The notes below the pieces were generated by a model. It was not told where the DNA came from. It saw nothing but the letters and a program-made list of their open reading frames with translations, and did no database searches. The position numbers were made by a program, and so were the translations under genes. Positions 22,033 through 30,641 of a stretch of DNA of 36,588 bases are shown here, one piece after another; the stretch's first letter is position 1, and each line of letters starts with the position of its first letter. The DNA is from Bdellovibrionales bacterium (GTDB lineage: Bacteria > Bdellovibrionota > Bdellovibrionia > Bdellovibrionales > UBA1609), in assembly GCA_022842925.1 (NCBI GenBank), contig JALHOQ010000001.1, forward strand, positions 1 to 36,588, read 5' to 3'.

Positions 22033-23100
22033 CTAGGCGGCCGCTTTGCGGTCAGCTTCGAGGATGCGCTTTAAGGCGCGAAAGGCTTCGCGGTTGTAGG
22101 GGATGCCAAGCGTGTGCTCGATGTACATCAAAGCCTCGCGCGGATTCTTGGGCACCGGGCAGTTCACGTTGGGAATGATCAAGTTGGCGTAAGCATCAGC
22201 GAGCGCCACGACTTTGGCGAGCGGGTGCATCTTCACGTCGCGTAGCCGCTGCGGAAAGCCTTGTCCGATGGAGTTCTCGTGATGTTCGTAAACGATCGAG
22301 ACGATGTCGTCAGGCACAATGCCCAAAGACTGCAGCATCTGCATGCCCTTAAATGAGTGCGTTTCGTAAAGCTGAATTTCTTCAGGCACCATCATCGCCA
22401 GCGGCTTTTTTAGAAGCTCGGGCGGCAGGGCCTTCATTCCCACGTCGTGTAAAAGGCCGCCGAGGGAGAGTTTTTCCAAGGTCGCTTTTTTCTCATATCC
22501 CAGCGCCTGACCAATCATGACCGAGAGCGCACTGACTGCCACCGAGTGCGACATGAGCTGATCCGAGTACGCCTTAAGCGAGCCGAGCAGATCGGTGAGT
22601 GATCGATGGGTTTCGACCATTCCTAAAACAGCGTCGCAGATCAGTTTGGAGTTGTTGTAGGTTTCCAGATCAAGACCGACGGTCTCGATCTGACGAAACA
22701 TCGCGCGGGCCGAGTGCGTGATGAGCGTGGCTTTCTTTGAGCCTTCCAAATCTTTTTTCGTGATCGCGATACCGGCGATGGTGATGCTTTGGTGGGTGAT
22801 CTTGTAGTATTCCTTTTTCTTTACCCAGAGGTAGGCGACTTCTTTGTTCTGGTAATTTTTAAATTGATCAACATTGGAGTGGGCGCCGGCCTTGCCGACC
22901 ATCACGAATTTCTCGTCGCCGAGGCGAATGTAAAGATCCACGGGAATCGTTACACCTTGCACGAATTCGGAGATTGGGATTGGCATAAATTCCGAGGATA
23001 CGGTCGTCTCTTCCATCAAGTCCTTATCGGGAGGATCCAGCGCTTTTATTAGGTGAGAGCGCTTGTTCCTGGACCTTGGATCGGTGTAGGTTCGAGTCAT
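22033..23100 (-). CDS. HD-GYP-like signalling protein, diverged
   Basis: This 355-residue protein is read from the ATG at 23100 (a GTG at 23124 would add 8 residues). The N-terminal region (ISEFVQGVTIPVDLYIRL through KKKEYYK) is a DUF3391-like domain. The HD-GYP domain has H218-D219 (LLHDVGMKALPPELL), H273-H274-E275 and GQGFP at 279-283 where the usual motif is GxGYP. Y-to-F and other changes mean cyclic-di-GMP hydrolysis is uncertain. HD-GYP proteins are usually c-di-GMP phosphodiesterases. Its start shares four bases with the divergent ABC gene. Confidence 0.8.
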   Translation of the reverse strand: MTRTYTDPRSRNKRSHLIKALDPPDKDLMEETTVSSEFMPIPISEFVQGVTIPVDLYIRLGDEKFVMVGKAGAHSNVDQFKNYQNKEVAYLWVKKKEYYKITHQSITIAGIAITKKDLEGSKKATLITHSARAMFRQIETVGLDLETYNNSKLICDAVLGMVETHRSLTDLLGSLKAYSDQLMSHSVAVSALSVMIGQALGYEKKATLEKLSLGGLLHDVGMKALPPELLKKPLAMMVPEEIQLYETHSFKGMQMLQSLGIVPDDIVSIVYEHHENSIGQGFPQRLRDVKMHPLAKVVALADAYANLIIPNVNCPVPKNPREALMYIEHTLGIPYNREAFRALKRILEADRKAAA

Positions 23101-24001
23101 GTCGCTTTCACCGCTCCAAGTCACAAATCTCGTGAAGCATTATGGCCCAGTACGAGCCCTAAACGGCGTCTCATTTTCTGTCCAACCCGGGGAAGTCTTT
23201 GGACTTTTGGGTCCAAATGGGGCCGGCAAGACCTCCTTGATCTCCATTGTCACCACGCTCGAAAAAGCCACCGGAGGACAGGTCCACGTCTTCGGCGAGC
23301 CGCTAGGCAAAGAGTCGGCGGTTGCAAAATGCAAAATTGGCTGGGTCCCTCAGGAAATCATCAACCACGGCTACTTTTCGACTAAAGAGATTTTGGAATT
23401 CCACGCCGGCTACTATGGCGTGGCCCAAGCTGATGTCGCAATTGAAGAGCTTTTGCGTCGGTTAGATCTGTGGGAACACAAAGATAAGAAAGTGCGCCAG
23501 CTCAGCGGCGGCATGAAGCGCCGACTGATGATCGCGAAGGCGCTCGTGCATCGGCCCCAGCTTCTTCTTCTCGACGAGCCAACAGCCGGGGTGGATGTAG
23601 AGTTGCGGCTCAAGCTTTGGCAGTTTGTAAAGGATTTGCGCCAGCAGGGGCTTTCGATTCTCCTCACGACTCATTACCTAGAAGAGGCCGAACATCTCTG
23701 CGACCGTGTCGCCATCATCCACAAAGGCGAACTGCGCGCCATCGATCGCACGGAAGATCTGATTCAAAAGTGGAGCCGAAAGCGCGTGCAACTCCATCTG
23801 AATCGCGACGTCGTTCTGAAGCACGCCGATCTGATGAGCGGCGAGGGCCGCTGCTGGACCTTTATGACCAGCCAAAACAAACCTCTTGGGGCACTGCTTA
23901 GTGAGCTTCAAATTGAGGTGAATGACATCGTCGATGTGCAGATGACGGATGGTTCACTCGAAGATGTGTTTGTGCACTTTACTCAGAAGGGCGCCCTATG
24001 A
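23099..24001 (+). CDS. ABC-2-type exporter ATP-binding subunit
   Basis: This 300-residue ABC ATPase has Walker A GPNGAGKT (38-45), signature LSGGM (135-139), Walker B LLLLDE (155-160) and the switch H192 (LLTTHYLEEAEHL). The Q-loop is WVPQE. The C-terminal 60 residues (from SGEGRCWTFMTSQNK) are the usual DUF4162-like extension of drug and polysaccharide exporters. Start and stop are coupled: the ATG overlaps the divergent HD-GYP start in CATG, and the stop overlaps the permease ATG (ATGA). The exported substrate is unknown. Confidence 0.92.
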   Translation: MSLSPLQVTNLVKHYGPVRALNGVSFSVQPGEVFGLLGPNGAGKTSLISIVTTLEKATGGQVHVFGEPLGKESAVAKCKIGWVPQEIINHGYFSTKEILEFHAGYYGVAQADVAIEELLRRLDLWEHKDKKVRQLSGGMKRRLMIAKALVHRPQLLLLDEPTAGVDVELRLKLWQFVKDLRQQGLSILLTTHYLEEAEHLCDRVAIIHKGELRAIDRTEDLIQKWSRKRVQLHLNRDVVLKHADLMSGEGRCWTFMTSQNKPLGALLSELQIEVNDIVDVQMTDGSLEDVFVHFTQKGAL

Positions 24002-24789
24002 CGGTCGATTTGGTTTGGACTCCATTCAAAACCCTCCTGCGTCGTGAGATCGCGCGCTTTATGAAGGTGGCCGCGCAGACGGTGGTCACGCCCTTCATCA
24101 ACGCCAGTCTTTATTTGCTGATTTTCGGTGTCAGTCTGGGGCAGAAGATTGAAATTGGGAACGGGCTGCCATATCTCGCTTTCCTGATTCCCGGTTTGGT
24201 CATGATGGGGTGCCTGAACAACGCCTTTCAAAACACTTCGAGCAGTATTATCGCGAGCAAATTCGGTGGCGATTTGGAGGATTTAAAGGCCGCGCCGATT
24301 CGCAGCTGGCAGATACTGGCGGCTTTGGGCATTGGCGCTCTGGTGCGCGGGCTGATGGTCGCCGCCGTGACATGGAGTGCCGGTGCTGTGGCCTATTACG
24401 CCCAGTTCGGACAATGGCTTGGATTTCATAACCTTGGAATCGTTCTACTCTTTTTGGTTCTCGGGGGACTAATATTTGCCAATATCGGAATTTCGGTTGG
24501 GTTTTGGGCCCGTAACTTCGATCAACTCAGCGCCGTGGGTGGATTTATTTTGCTGCCGTTGATTTATTTAGGCGGAGTATTCTTCTCCACCGATCAGTTG
24601 CCCGAGTTTTGGCGAAACGTTGCCATGGGAAACCCGCTCCTGTACATGATCAATGGACTGCGCTTCGGGGCCATCGGCGTAAGTGACGTCGATTGGCTTA
24701 CGGCCCTGGCCGTCTCAATTCTGGCTCTGGCTGCGACCTTTGGCTTGGCCATGTTGTCCCTGAAAAAAGGCAGCTTCCACAGGTGGTAA
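23998..24789 (+). CDS. ABC-2-type exporter permease
   Basis: This 263-residue membrane protein has six hydrophobic helices, including VVTPFINASLYLLIFGVSLG, YLAFLIPGLVMMGCLNNAF, ILAALGIGALVRGLMVAAV and GIVLLFLVLGGLIFANIGISVGF. The LNNAFQNTSSSIIASKFGGDLEDLKAAPI segment matches the ABC-2 transporter family (NodJ/DrrB-like). It pairs with the upstream ATPase. Its stop is two bases before ffh. Confidence 0.9.
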   Translation: MTVDLVWTPFKTLLRREIARFMKVAAQTVVTPFINASLYLLIFGVSLGQKIEIGNGLPYLAFLIPGLVMMGCLNNAFQNTSSSIIASKFGGDLEDLKAAPIRSWQILAALGIGALVRGLMVAAVTWSAGAVAYYAQFGQWLGFHNLGIVLLFLVLGGLIFANIGISVGFWARNFDQLSAVGGFILLPLIYLGGVFFSTDQLPEFWRNVAMGNPLLYMINGLRFGAIGVSDVDWLTALAVSILALAATFGLAMLSLKKGSFHRW

Positions 24790-24790
24790 A

Positions 24791-26119
24791 ATGTTTGAAG
24801 CCCTATCTGACAAGCTGACAGGCACTCTCAAAAAAATCCGCGGTCAGGCCCGGATCACCGAGAGCAATATCGACGAGGCGATTAAAGAGATCCGCATGAG
24901 CTTGCTCGAAGCGGATGTGAACTTTAAAGTCGTCAAAAATTTTTTGGAGCAGGTGAAGACAAAGGCCCTCGGCCAAGAAGTCCTCGGCTCGCTCACAGCC
25001 GGGCAACAATTCGTTAAAATCGTTCATGATGAAATGGTGGATATGCTCGGCCGCGATGCGGTCGAACTGAATATCCGCGCCGAACCGGCGGTCATTCTAC
25101 TCGTCGGGCTTCAGGGCGTGGGAAAAACGACCACGGCGGCTAAGCTCTGCTTACATGTGCGCCAGAAACTCAAAAAGAAACCGGGACTTGTTCCGGCCGA
25201 CGTTTATCGTCCGGCCGCGATTGAGCAACTCTCGATTTTGGCCAAGCAGAACAACGTCCCGGTCTATCCCACTCCGACCACGGGTGCGAAACCGCGTGAA
25301 CTGGTGGCAGCGGCCAAAGCCTGGGCCAAGCAAGAGTTGGTCGAAGTCGTAATTGTCGACACTGCCGGGCGCTTGCAAATTGATGAAGCTTTAATGACAG
25401 AGCTTCGTGACATTAAAGCCGAATGGCCGCCCACCGAAATTCTGTTAGTCGCCGACGCTATGCTAGGTCAGCAGAGCGTGCAGGTCGCGGAAGGTTTCCA
25501 TCAGCAGCTCGGGCTAACCGGTCTTGTTTTAACAAAGATCGACGGGGATGCCCGTGGCGGGGCCGCCCTCAGTATTCGCGCGGCAACTGGCGTTCCTATT
25601 AAGTTTTTAGGCGTGGGCGAGAAGGTCGCCAACCTTGAAGTTTTTCATCCCGACCGCCTGGCCGGCCGAATTCTTGGGATGGGCGACGTGCTTTCTCTGG
25701 TTGAGAAAGTCCAGGATGTCATCGATGAAAAAGACGCTAAGGAATCGGCCAAAAAGATTTCTAAGGGCGCGTTTACTCTCGAAGACTTCCTCAAACAGAT
25801 TCAAATGATGAAAAAAATGGGCGGCCTCGAGTCCATAATGAAAATGATCCCCGGGATGGGGAATATGTCGAAGCAGCTGAAGAGCATGGCTCCTCCGGAT
25901 CAAGAAATGAAACGGATCGAGGCGATTATCCGCTCCATGACCCCGGCTGAGCGCCAAAATCCAAAAATTTTAAACGGTTCCCGCCGGTTAAGGATTGCCA
26001 CCGGGTCTGGTACCGAGGTCAAAGACATCAATCGCCTGGTCGATCAGTTTAGCCAGGCGCAAAAAATGATGTCGCAATTTATGAAGATGGGCGGGGGTCG
26101 CGGCGGGCGACTTTTTTAA
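24791..26119 (+). CDS. ffh: Signal recognition particle protein Ffh
   Basis: This 442-residue SRP GTPase targets nascent membrane proteins. The N domain (1-95) precedes the G domain with GLQGVGKTT (106-114), DTAGR (190-194) and TKID (248-251). The M domain follows from about 325, with methionine-rich helices and the 4.5S RNA-binding motif RRLRIATGSGT. Length is normal. It begins two bases after the ABC permease and is followed by rpsP. Confidence 0.97.
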   Translation: MFEALSDKLTGTLKKIRGQARITESNIDEAIKEIRMSLLEADVNFKVVKNFLEQVKTKALGQEVLGSLTAGQQFVKIVHDEMVDMLGRDAVELNIRAEPAVILLVGLQGVGKTTTAAKLCLHVRQKLKKKPGLVPADVYRPAAIEQLSILAKQNNVPVYPTPTTGAKPRELVAAAKAWAKQELVEVVIVDTAGRLQIDEALMTELRDIKAEWPPTEILLVADAMLGQQSVQVAEGFHQQLGLTGLVLTKIDGDARGGAALSIRAATGVPIKFLGVGEKVANLEVFHPDRLAGRILGMGDVLSLVEKVQDVIDEKDAKESAKKISKGAFTLEDFLKQIQMMKKMGGLESIMKMIPGMGNMSKQLKSMAPPDQEMKRIEAIIRSMTPAERQNPKILNGSRRLRIATGSGTEVKDINRLVDQFSQAQKMMSQFMKMGGGRGGRLF

Positions 26120-26252
26120 GCATATCAGGTACGTAGCTAGTGCCAGGCGTTATTCTGTTGCTCTCTGGAAAAAACCCATGTAATCCATACGCTCTTTTGC
26201 ATTTTCAGAAATGTTCAAAGGTTTGTAAACTGCGTTTTAAGGAGTGCGAACA

Positions 26253-26501
26253 ATGGTCGTTATTCGACTCGCTCGGTTCGGAAAGAAGCATAGCCCCAAG
26301 TACAGAGTGACTGTGGCTGATCATCGCCGCTGGTTGGGTGGCAAAAATATCGAAGTGGTTGGATTCTATAATCCGACCCCTGCCGCCAATGAAAAAGGCT
26401 TCGATGTTGATTTGGACAAGATCAACGCCTGGATCGCCAAAGGTGCCCAACCTTCGGACCGGGTGAAAAGCCTAATTCGAAAAGCTGCGGCAAAAGCGTA
26501 G
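26253..26501 (+). CDS. rpsP: 30S ribosomal protein S16
   Basis: This 82-residue protein starts at the ATG at 26253, 8 bases after AAGGAG (a GTG at 26244 is less likely). MVVIRLARFGKKHSPKYRVTVADHRRWLGGKNIEVVGFYNPTP is the S16 signature, and DLDKINAWIAKGAQPSDRVKSLIRK is the C-terminal part. It sits in the conserved ffh-rpsP-khpA-rimM-trmD order. Confidence 0.97.
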   Translation: MVVIRLARFGKKHSPKYRVTVADHRRWLGGKNIEVVGFYNPTPAANEKGFDVDLDKINAWIAKGAQPSDRVKSLIRKAAAKA

Positions 26502-26549
26502 TTCTTTTACGCCCGGAATTGGTTAGAATATTTTAAACGCACGCAGGTG

Positions 26550-26570
26550 GATGTCAGTTAGACTGACATC
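26550..26570 (+). promoter_or_regulatory. Hairpin in the rpsP-khpA spacer
   Basis: GATGTCAGT (26550-26558) and ACTGACATC (26562-26570) form a perfect 9-bp stem with a 3-base loop, followed by AAAATTTG. It lacks a U tract, so it is more likely an mRNA stability or partial-attenuation element than a strong terminator. Confidence 0.4.
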
Positions 26571-26605
26571 AAAATTTGTAGAGTGTTCAGCATAGAGGTG
26601 AGCAA

Positions 26606-26851
26606 ATGGATCCGCAGTCGTTAAAAGATCTTGTTGAGTTTATGGCTAAGTCGCTCGTTGATAAGCCAGATGAAGTCGAAGTAAATGAAATTGTTGGAGA
26701 GCAAACGACTGTGGTGGAACTCAAAGTCGCAAAAGAGGACTTAGGCAAAGTGATCGGCAAGCAAGGCCGCACAGCCCGCTCGATGCGCACCATTTTGAAC
26801 GCGGCCTCAACTAAGCTGCACAAACGCAGTGTCCTTGAGATCGTCGAATAA
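26606..26851 (+). CDS. khpA: KH-domain RNA-binding protein KhpA
   Basis: This 81-residue protein is a single KH domain with [18 protein letters not shown], whose GxxG loop is GKQG, and a short N-terminal helix ([18 protein letters not shown]). KhpA (YlqC) proteins bind RNA and in many bacteria sit between rpsP and rimM, as here. It starts after AGAGGTGAGCAA. Its end overlaps the proposed rimM start by 23 bases. Confidence 0.92.
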   Translation: MDPQSLKDLVEFMAKSLVDKPDEVEVNEIVGEQTTVVELKVAKEDLGKVIGKQGRTARSMRTILNAASTKLHKRSVLEIVE

Positions 26852-27383
26852 CCAAAAATTATTAAAGGTCGGCTGGGTCAAAGACGCCCACTCCCTAAAG
26901 GGAGAGGTCTATGTCCAGCTGCACGCCCGTACGGCCGACTGGCTCGATTCGACTAACGAACTCCATTTGCAGTTGAACGAAGGCGACGCGATTCAAGCCT
27001 ACGTGATCGAACGGGCCAAGCCTTTTAAAGAAGGCCTGATCGTAAAATTCGAAGGCGTGACCGATCGCACAGCCGCCGAAGGCTTAAGAAAAGCGAAGGT
27101 TTTTGTCGACGAAGAGTTGTTGGTCGCAGCTCCGGGCGATGCTGTGTATCTAAATCAACTTCTCGATTTTTCGGTCGACGATAAAGGCCACGCCGTCGGG
27201 CAAATAGTGGGATTTATGTCGAATGGCCCGCAAGATCTGCTCCGGATCGCTCGGCCGGGGGCCTCGGAGGCTCTTGTTCCTTTGGTCGATGCCTATATTT
27301 TAAGCATTGATTTTGACAAAAAGCAGATCTCCATGGATCTTCCGCCTGGGTTGTTGAATATCGACGGCCCAGAGGAAGAATGA
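26829..27383 (+). CDS. rimM: 16S rRNA processing protein RimM
   Basis: This 184-residue ribosome maturation factor aids 30S assembly near S19. [21 protein letters not shown] is the RimM N-terminal beta barrel motif. The C-terminal PRC-barrel has [24 protein letters not shown] and [21 protein letters not shown]. The GTG at 26829 is the longest plausible start and lies inside khpA; a slightly later start is possible. The stop overlaps the trmD ATG (ATGA). Confidence 0.92.
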   Translation: MSLRSSNNQKLLKVGWVKDAHSLKGEVYVQLHARTADWLDSTNELHLQLNEGDAIQAYVIERAKPFKEGLIVKFEGVTDRTAAEGLRKAKVFVDEELLVAAPGDAVYLNQLLDFSVDDKGHAVGQIVGFMSNGPQDLLRIARPGASEALVPLVDAYILSIDFDKKQISMDLPPGLLNIDGPEEE

Positions 27384-28099
27384 AGTTTACCGTAATCACT
27401 CTTTTCCCCGATTTGATTGAAGGCTTTCTTAAAGAAGGCCTGCTATCGTCCGCGCGCGCGAAAGGTCTGCTGTCCGTTGAGACCTTGAATCCGCGTCGGT
27501 TTACAAGTGACGTGCACGGCACCGTTGATGACCGCGCCTTCGGTGGCGGCGACGGCATGGTTATGAAACCTGAACCCTTGGCCGCAGCGGTGGAGCATTT
27601 GCGCGAAGGCGCGGATCGGCCGCACGTGGTGGTTTTATCGCCGCAGGGGCGCCGCTGGAATCAAGCGCTCGCCGAAGAGTACGTGGGGAGGGGTGGCCAC
27701 GTGGCGCTCGTCTCGGGTCGTTATGCCGGCATCGATCAGCGGTTCGTGGCCGAATATGCCGACGATGAAATTTCCCTTGGTGATTTTATTTTAAATGGTG
27801 GAGAGGTCGCGGCGCTAGCCGTAATCGAAACTGTGGCGCGCCTAATGCCGGGAGTGCTCGGCAACCGCGAATCGGCCGCGAAAGATTCGTTCACCAACAA
27901 CGGGCTTCTCGAGGCTCCTCAGTACACGCGCCCGCGTGAATGGAAGGGGCATACGGTTCCCGCGCCCTTGCTGAGCGGGAATCACGCCGAGATTGAGGCT
28001 TTCAAAAATACACTGTCCGTCTTGCGGACCCTGAAGCTGCGGCCGGATTTGCTGGCGGGACTGTCGGAGCAAGAGCTGCGAGATCTGGGGCTGAACTAA
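27380..28099 (+). CDS. trmD: tRNA (guanine-N1)-methyltransferase TrmD
   Basis: This 239-residue SPOUT methyltransferase makes m1G37 in tRNA from [20 protein letters not shown] opens it; DDRAFGGGDGMVMKPEPL, VVVLSPQGRRWNQALAEEYV, SGRYAGIDQRF and DDEISLGDFILNGGEVAAL form the knot and SAM site. The C-terminal part has LEAPQYTRPREWKG. ATGA coupling to rimM and normal length support it. Confidence 0.96.
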   Translation: MKFTVITLFPDLIEGFLKEGLLSSARAKGLLSVETLNPRRFTSDVHGTVDDRAFGGGDGMVMKPEPLAAAVEHLREGADRPHVVVLSPQGRRWNQALAEEYVGRGGHVALVSGRYAGIDQRFVAEYADDEISLGDFILNGGEVAALAVIETVARLMPGVLGNRESAAKDSFTNNGLLEAPQYTRPREWKGHTVPAPLLSGNHAEIEAFKNTLSVLRTLKLRPDLLAGLSEQELRDLGLN

Positions 28100-28137
28100 A
28101 GTTTGTGCTCCCGGCCTACCCAATGTAAATAGCCCCA

Positions 28138-28719
28138 ATGGAAAAACAGCGGGCCTCCGTCAATGTCGCGCTTATACACTGGCCGATCTACGATCGAGCC
28201 AAGAATATCGTCTGCACGAATGTAACGAATTTCGATATCCATGATATCGCCCGCGCCTCCCGCACCTACGGGGTTGATAAGTACTACATCGTCAATAAAA
28301 TGGAAGAGCAGCTCAGTTTCGTGTCCCGCGTGCTCGAGCATTGGCGGCTGGGCGTCGGGTCCGAGTATAATCCGAAGCGTAAGACGGCGCTGGGCATGGT
28401 CGAACTCGCACCCAATCTCGAGGCGGTTTTAAAGCGCTTTGATAAAAAACCTGTGATTATCGGCACCACCGCCCGGGATTTGGCTATCCCTCGGGTCAGC
28501 TTTGGCGCCCTTCGCGAGAAGATCTGGAACGACAAGGATCGGGCGGAAACCTCGTACCTATTGGTTTTTGGGACTGGTTTTGGCCTTCACGAGGACGTGA
28601 TTAACCAATCGGACCTGCTATTAGAGCCCCTAAAAGGGGCCTCCCACGACGACTACCGCCACCTGTCGGTTCGGTCGGCGGTGAGCATCGTTCTTGACCG
28701 ACTTCTAGGTAGCTGGTAG
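28138..28719 (+). CDS. SPOUT-family RNA methyltransferase (COG4752-like)
   Basis: This 193-residue protein opens with [45 protein letters not shown] and ends with [29 protein letters not shown]. This pattern matches the PF09936 SPOUT methyltransferases, found next to trmD in some bacteria. Neither target RNA nor activity is established here. It lies 38 bases after trmD without a strong ribosome site and is followed by rplS after 31 bases. Confidence 0.8.
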   Translation: MEKQRASVNVALIHWPIYDRAKNIVCTNVTNFDIHDIARASRTYGVDKYYIVNKMEEQLSFVSRVLEHWRLGVGSEYNPKRKTALGMVELAPNLEAVLKRFDKKPVIIGTTARDLAIPRVSFGALREKIWNDKDRAETSYLLVFGTGFGLHEDVINQSDLLLEPLKGASHDDYRHLSVRSAVSIVLDRLLGSW

Positions 28720-28750
28720 ATCGAGGGTTTTCGGAAATAGGAGCGCGTCA

Positions 28751-29263
28751 ATGGCCACCACGGATTTAGTTCGTCGAGTCACCTGGGATCGTAGCAAAAA
28801 GAACAAAAAGACCATGCCGGAATTCCGGGCTGGCGACAGCATTGGCGTATACGTCAAAGTGAAAGAAGGCGAGAAAGAGCGCGTGCAGCTCTTCGCTGGC
28901 GTCGTGATCAAAATGCAAGGCCGCGGGAGCGACAAGTCGTTTACCGTGCGCAAGATTGCGAGCGGCGTGGGGGTCGAGAGAACTTTCCCGGTTCTATCAC
29001 CTTCGATCGATCGCATTGAAGTTCTCTCGCGCGGTAAAATCCGCCGTTCGCGTTTATTTTATCTGCGCGGTTTAAAAGGCCGTTCGGCTCGTCTCGATAG
29101 CGAACTTTATTACGGTAAGAAAGAATCCGTTGGCGCTGCCGATGAAATCGCCGCGCCGGTAGCTGAGGGATCTGCTGAAGCCGCCGCTTCAGAAGAAAAG
29201 CCGACTGCCGCACCTGACAAAAAAGCTGAAAAAGCTTCGCCTAAGGCCGATAAAGCTGAATAA
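28751..29263 (+). CDS. rplS: 50S ribosomal protein L19, with long C-terminal extension
   Basis: This 170-residue L19 has its core at residues 1-115: [87 protein letters not shown]19 is usually about 115 residues; here roughly 50 extra Ala/Glu/Lys-rich residues follow, from [14 protein letters not shown] at 28751 has GGAG 8 bases upstream. The tail is probably disordered, with unknown effect. Confidence 0.93.
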   Translation: MATTDLVRRVTWDRSKKNKKTMPEFRAGDSIGVYVKVKEGEKERVQLFAGVVIKMQGRGSDKSFTVRKIASGVGVERTFPVLSPSIDRIEVLSRGKIRRSRLFYLRGLKGRSARLDSELYYGKKESVGAADEIAAPVAEGSAEAAASEEKPTAAPDKKAEKASPKADKAE

Positions 29264-29273
29264 TCTTTGAATC

Positions 29274-29894
29274 GTGAGATTCAAACGTATTGATTGGACC
29301 GCGTTTCATCCGGCGCCTGTAATCGGCGTCGATGAAGCAGGCCGTGGCTGTTTAGCCGGGCCCGTGGTCGCCGCAGCTGTGATTATGTCCGAACCGAACA
29401 AGCGCCGCTTGTTCTACGATTCCAAACTCCTGTCCGAAGATCGGCGGGAAAAACTCTATAACCTCATTATATCGAAGCACAGATGGTGCGTGGGAATTGC
29501 ATCGGTTGAAGAAATCGACCGCATCAACATCCTGCAGGCATCTTTGCTCGCGATGCGCAGGGCGGTTGAGGGCTTGGGGCTCGAGGCTGGACATGTGCTC
29601 GTGGACGGAAAGTTCACGGTTCCCGGACTGATCAAAAGCTTCAAGCAAACGCCGTTTGTGAAGGGCGATGCGCGGCTCGAGAATATCTCGGCGGCGTCGC
29701 TGGTGGCCAAAGTCACGCGCGACCGGATGATGCGCGAGCTGGATCGGGAGTTTCCGGCTTATGGATTTCAAACTCACAAAGGTTACGGCACCTCCGAACA
29801 TCGCCGAGCGCTGGCGCAAGTGGGTGCGTGCCTGCACCACAGAAAAACCTTCAGCGGAGTTCTCCCTGCGCAAGCAGAAGAGCTCAGCGGCTGA
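29274..29894 (+). CDS. rnhB: Ribonuclease HII
   Basis: This 206-residue enzyme removes RNA from RNA-DNA hybrids. The hallmark D20-E21-A-G-R-G (VIGVDEAGRGCLAGPVVAAAVI) is present, as are HVLVDGKFTVPG, NISAASLVAKVTRDRMM and GYGTSEHRRAL. The GTG at 29274 is 10 bases after the rplS stop. The 3' end overlaps the YraN frame by up to 134 bases. Confidence 0.94.
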   Translation: MRFKRIDWTAFHPAPVIGVDEAGRGCLAGPVVAAAVIMSEPNKRRLFYDSKLLSEDRREKLYNLIISKHRWCVGIASVEEIDRINILQASLLAMRRAVEGLGLEAGHVLVDGKFTVPGLIKSFKQTPFVKGDARLENISAASLVAKVTRDRMMRELDREFPAYGFQTHKGYGTSEHRRALAQVGACLHHRKTFSGVLPAQAEELSG

Positions 29895-30189
29895 ACTCTT
29901 TGTCGCGGACTTTTTAAAAAGATCCGGTTGGCAGGTTCTCGAGCACGACGTGGAGGTCCACCATATTCAAGTCGATCTTCTCGTGCGGTCACCGGATGGC
30001 GTTTTGACTATCGTGGAGGTGAAAATGCAGAACGCATTTGGCGTGGCCCATGTCACCCCCGCGCAGGGCCGGCGCTTGGCCCGCGTGGCCCAGTTCTTGG
30101 CCGAGTTCGAGCCAGTCCAAATGCGAGTCGCGTTTGTCGAGAAGCAGCGGGTTTCGCTTCTACCGGTGGATGGATTGACAGGATTCTGA
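29761..30189 (+). CDS. YraN/UPF0102 nuclease-like protein
   Basis: This protein is up to 142 residues long, with the YraN fold: AAELFVADFLKRSGWQVLEHDVEVHHIQVDLLVRSPDGVLTIVEVKMQN. In relatives the segment reads GEIDL...FVEVK; here Q replaces the first E, while VD and EVK are kept. The start is uncertain: an ATG at 29761 lies inside rnhB, and a GTG at 29824 is a shorter option. YraN follows rnhB in many bacteria, which supports the call. A nuclease role is unproven. Confidence 0.75.
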   Translation: MDFKLTKVTAPPNIAERWRKWVRACTTEKPSAEFSLRKQKSSAAELFVADFLKRSGWQVLEHDVEVHHIQVDLLVRSPDGVLTIVEVKMQNAFGVAHVTPAQGRRLARVAQFLAEFEPVQMRVAFVEKQRVSLLPVDGLTGF

Positions 30190-30211
30190 GATGTGTCAGA
30201 CTTGATAGAGT

Positions 30212-30628
30212 ATGAAGGTCTGGGTCTCCATTTTACTCTTTCTATCGATTGTTTCCGGATCTTTCGCGGCCGCTCAGGGAGCGAATGCCCTTCCGCCTGA
30301 GGGCCAAGGTAATCCGACGCGTGAATTTGCCATGAGCTGCACGTATGGCGTGCTGGCTGGGACATTGGTGGGCGCGGCCACTTTGGCCTTCACCGACAAG
30401 CCGTCGGACAATCTGAACAAGGTCGCGCGTGGCGCCTCGCTGGGATTGTATACCGGAATTCTTCTCGGCCTTTACGTTGTTTATGTCGTACCGGGGATGA
30501 ACGACAATTCAGACGAGGAAGAAGATCCTCTGGCAAAAATAGATAAAATTCCTTTAATGATCCAGCCTCGCTTTGAGTTTGGTGAACTGGCTGGGGCCGA
30601 ATTTAGTTGGAAAGTGCTGCGCTTCTAA
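30212..30628 (+). CDS. Hypothetical small exported membrane protein
   Basis: I do not recognise this 138-residue protein. It has a signal peptide (VWVSILLFLSIVSGSFA) and two adjacent hydrophobic helices (YGVLAGTLVGAATLAF and ASLGLYTGILLGLYVVYVV). An acidic loop (DNSDEEEDPL) and a short beta-like C-terminus follow. It lies 22 bases after the YraN gene. It ends 13 bases before the histidine-kinase start, so it may be in one transcript with it. Confidence 0.6.
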   Translation: MKVWVSILLFLSIVSGSFAAAQGANALPPEGQGNPTREFAMSCTYGVLAGTLVGAATLAFTDKPSDNLNKVARGASLGLYTGILLGLYVVYVVPGMNDNSDEEEDPLAKIDKIPLMIQPRFEFGELAGAEFSWKVLRF

Positions 30629-30641
30629 GTTAGCTTGCCGC

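Noticed and set aside
29352-29873. A 173-codon open frame on the minus strand across rnhB
   Set aside because: It is antisense to a clear RNase HII and resembles no family; high GC codon structure creates such shadow frames.
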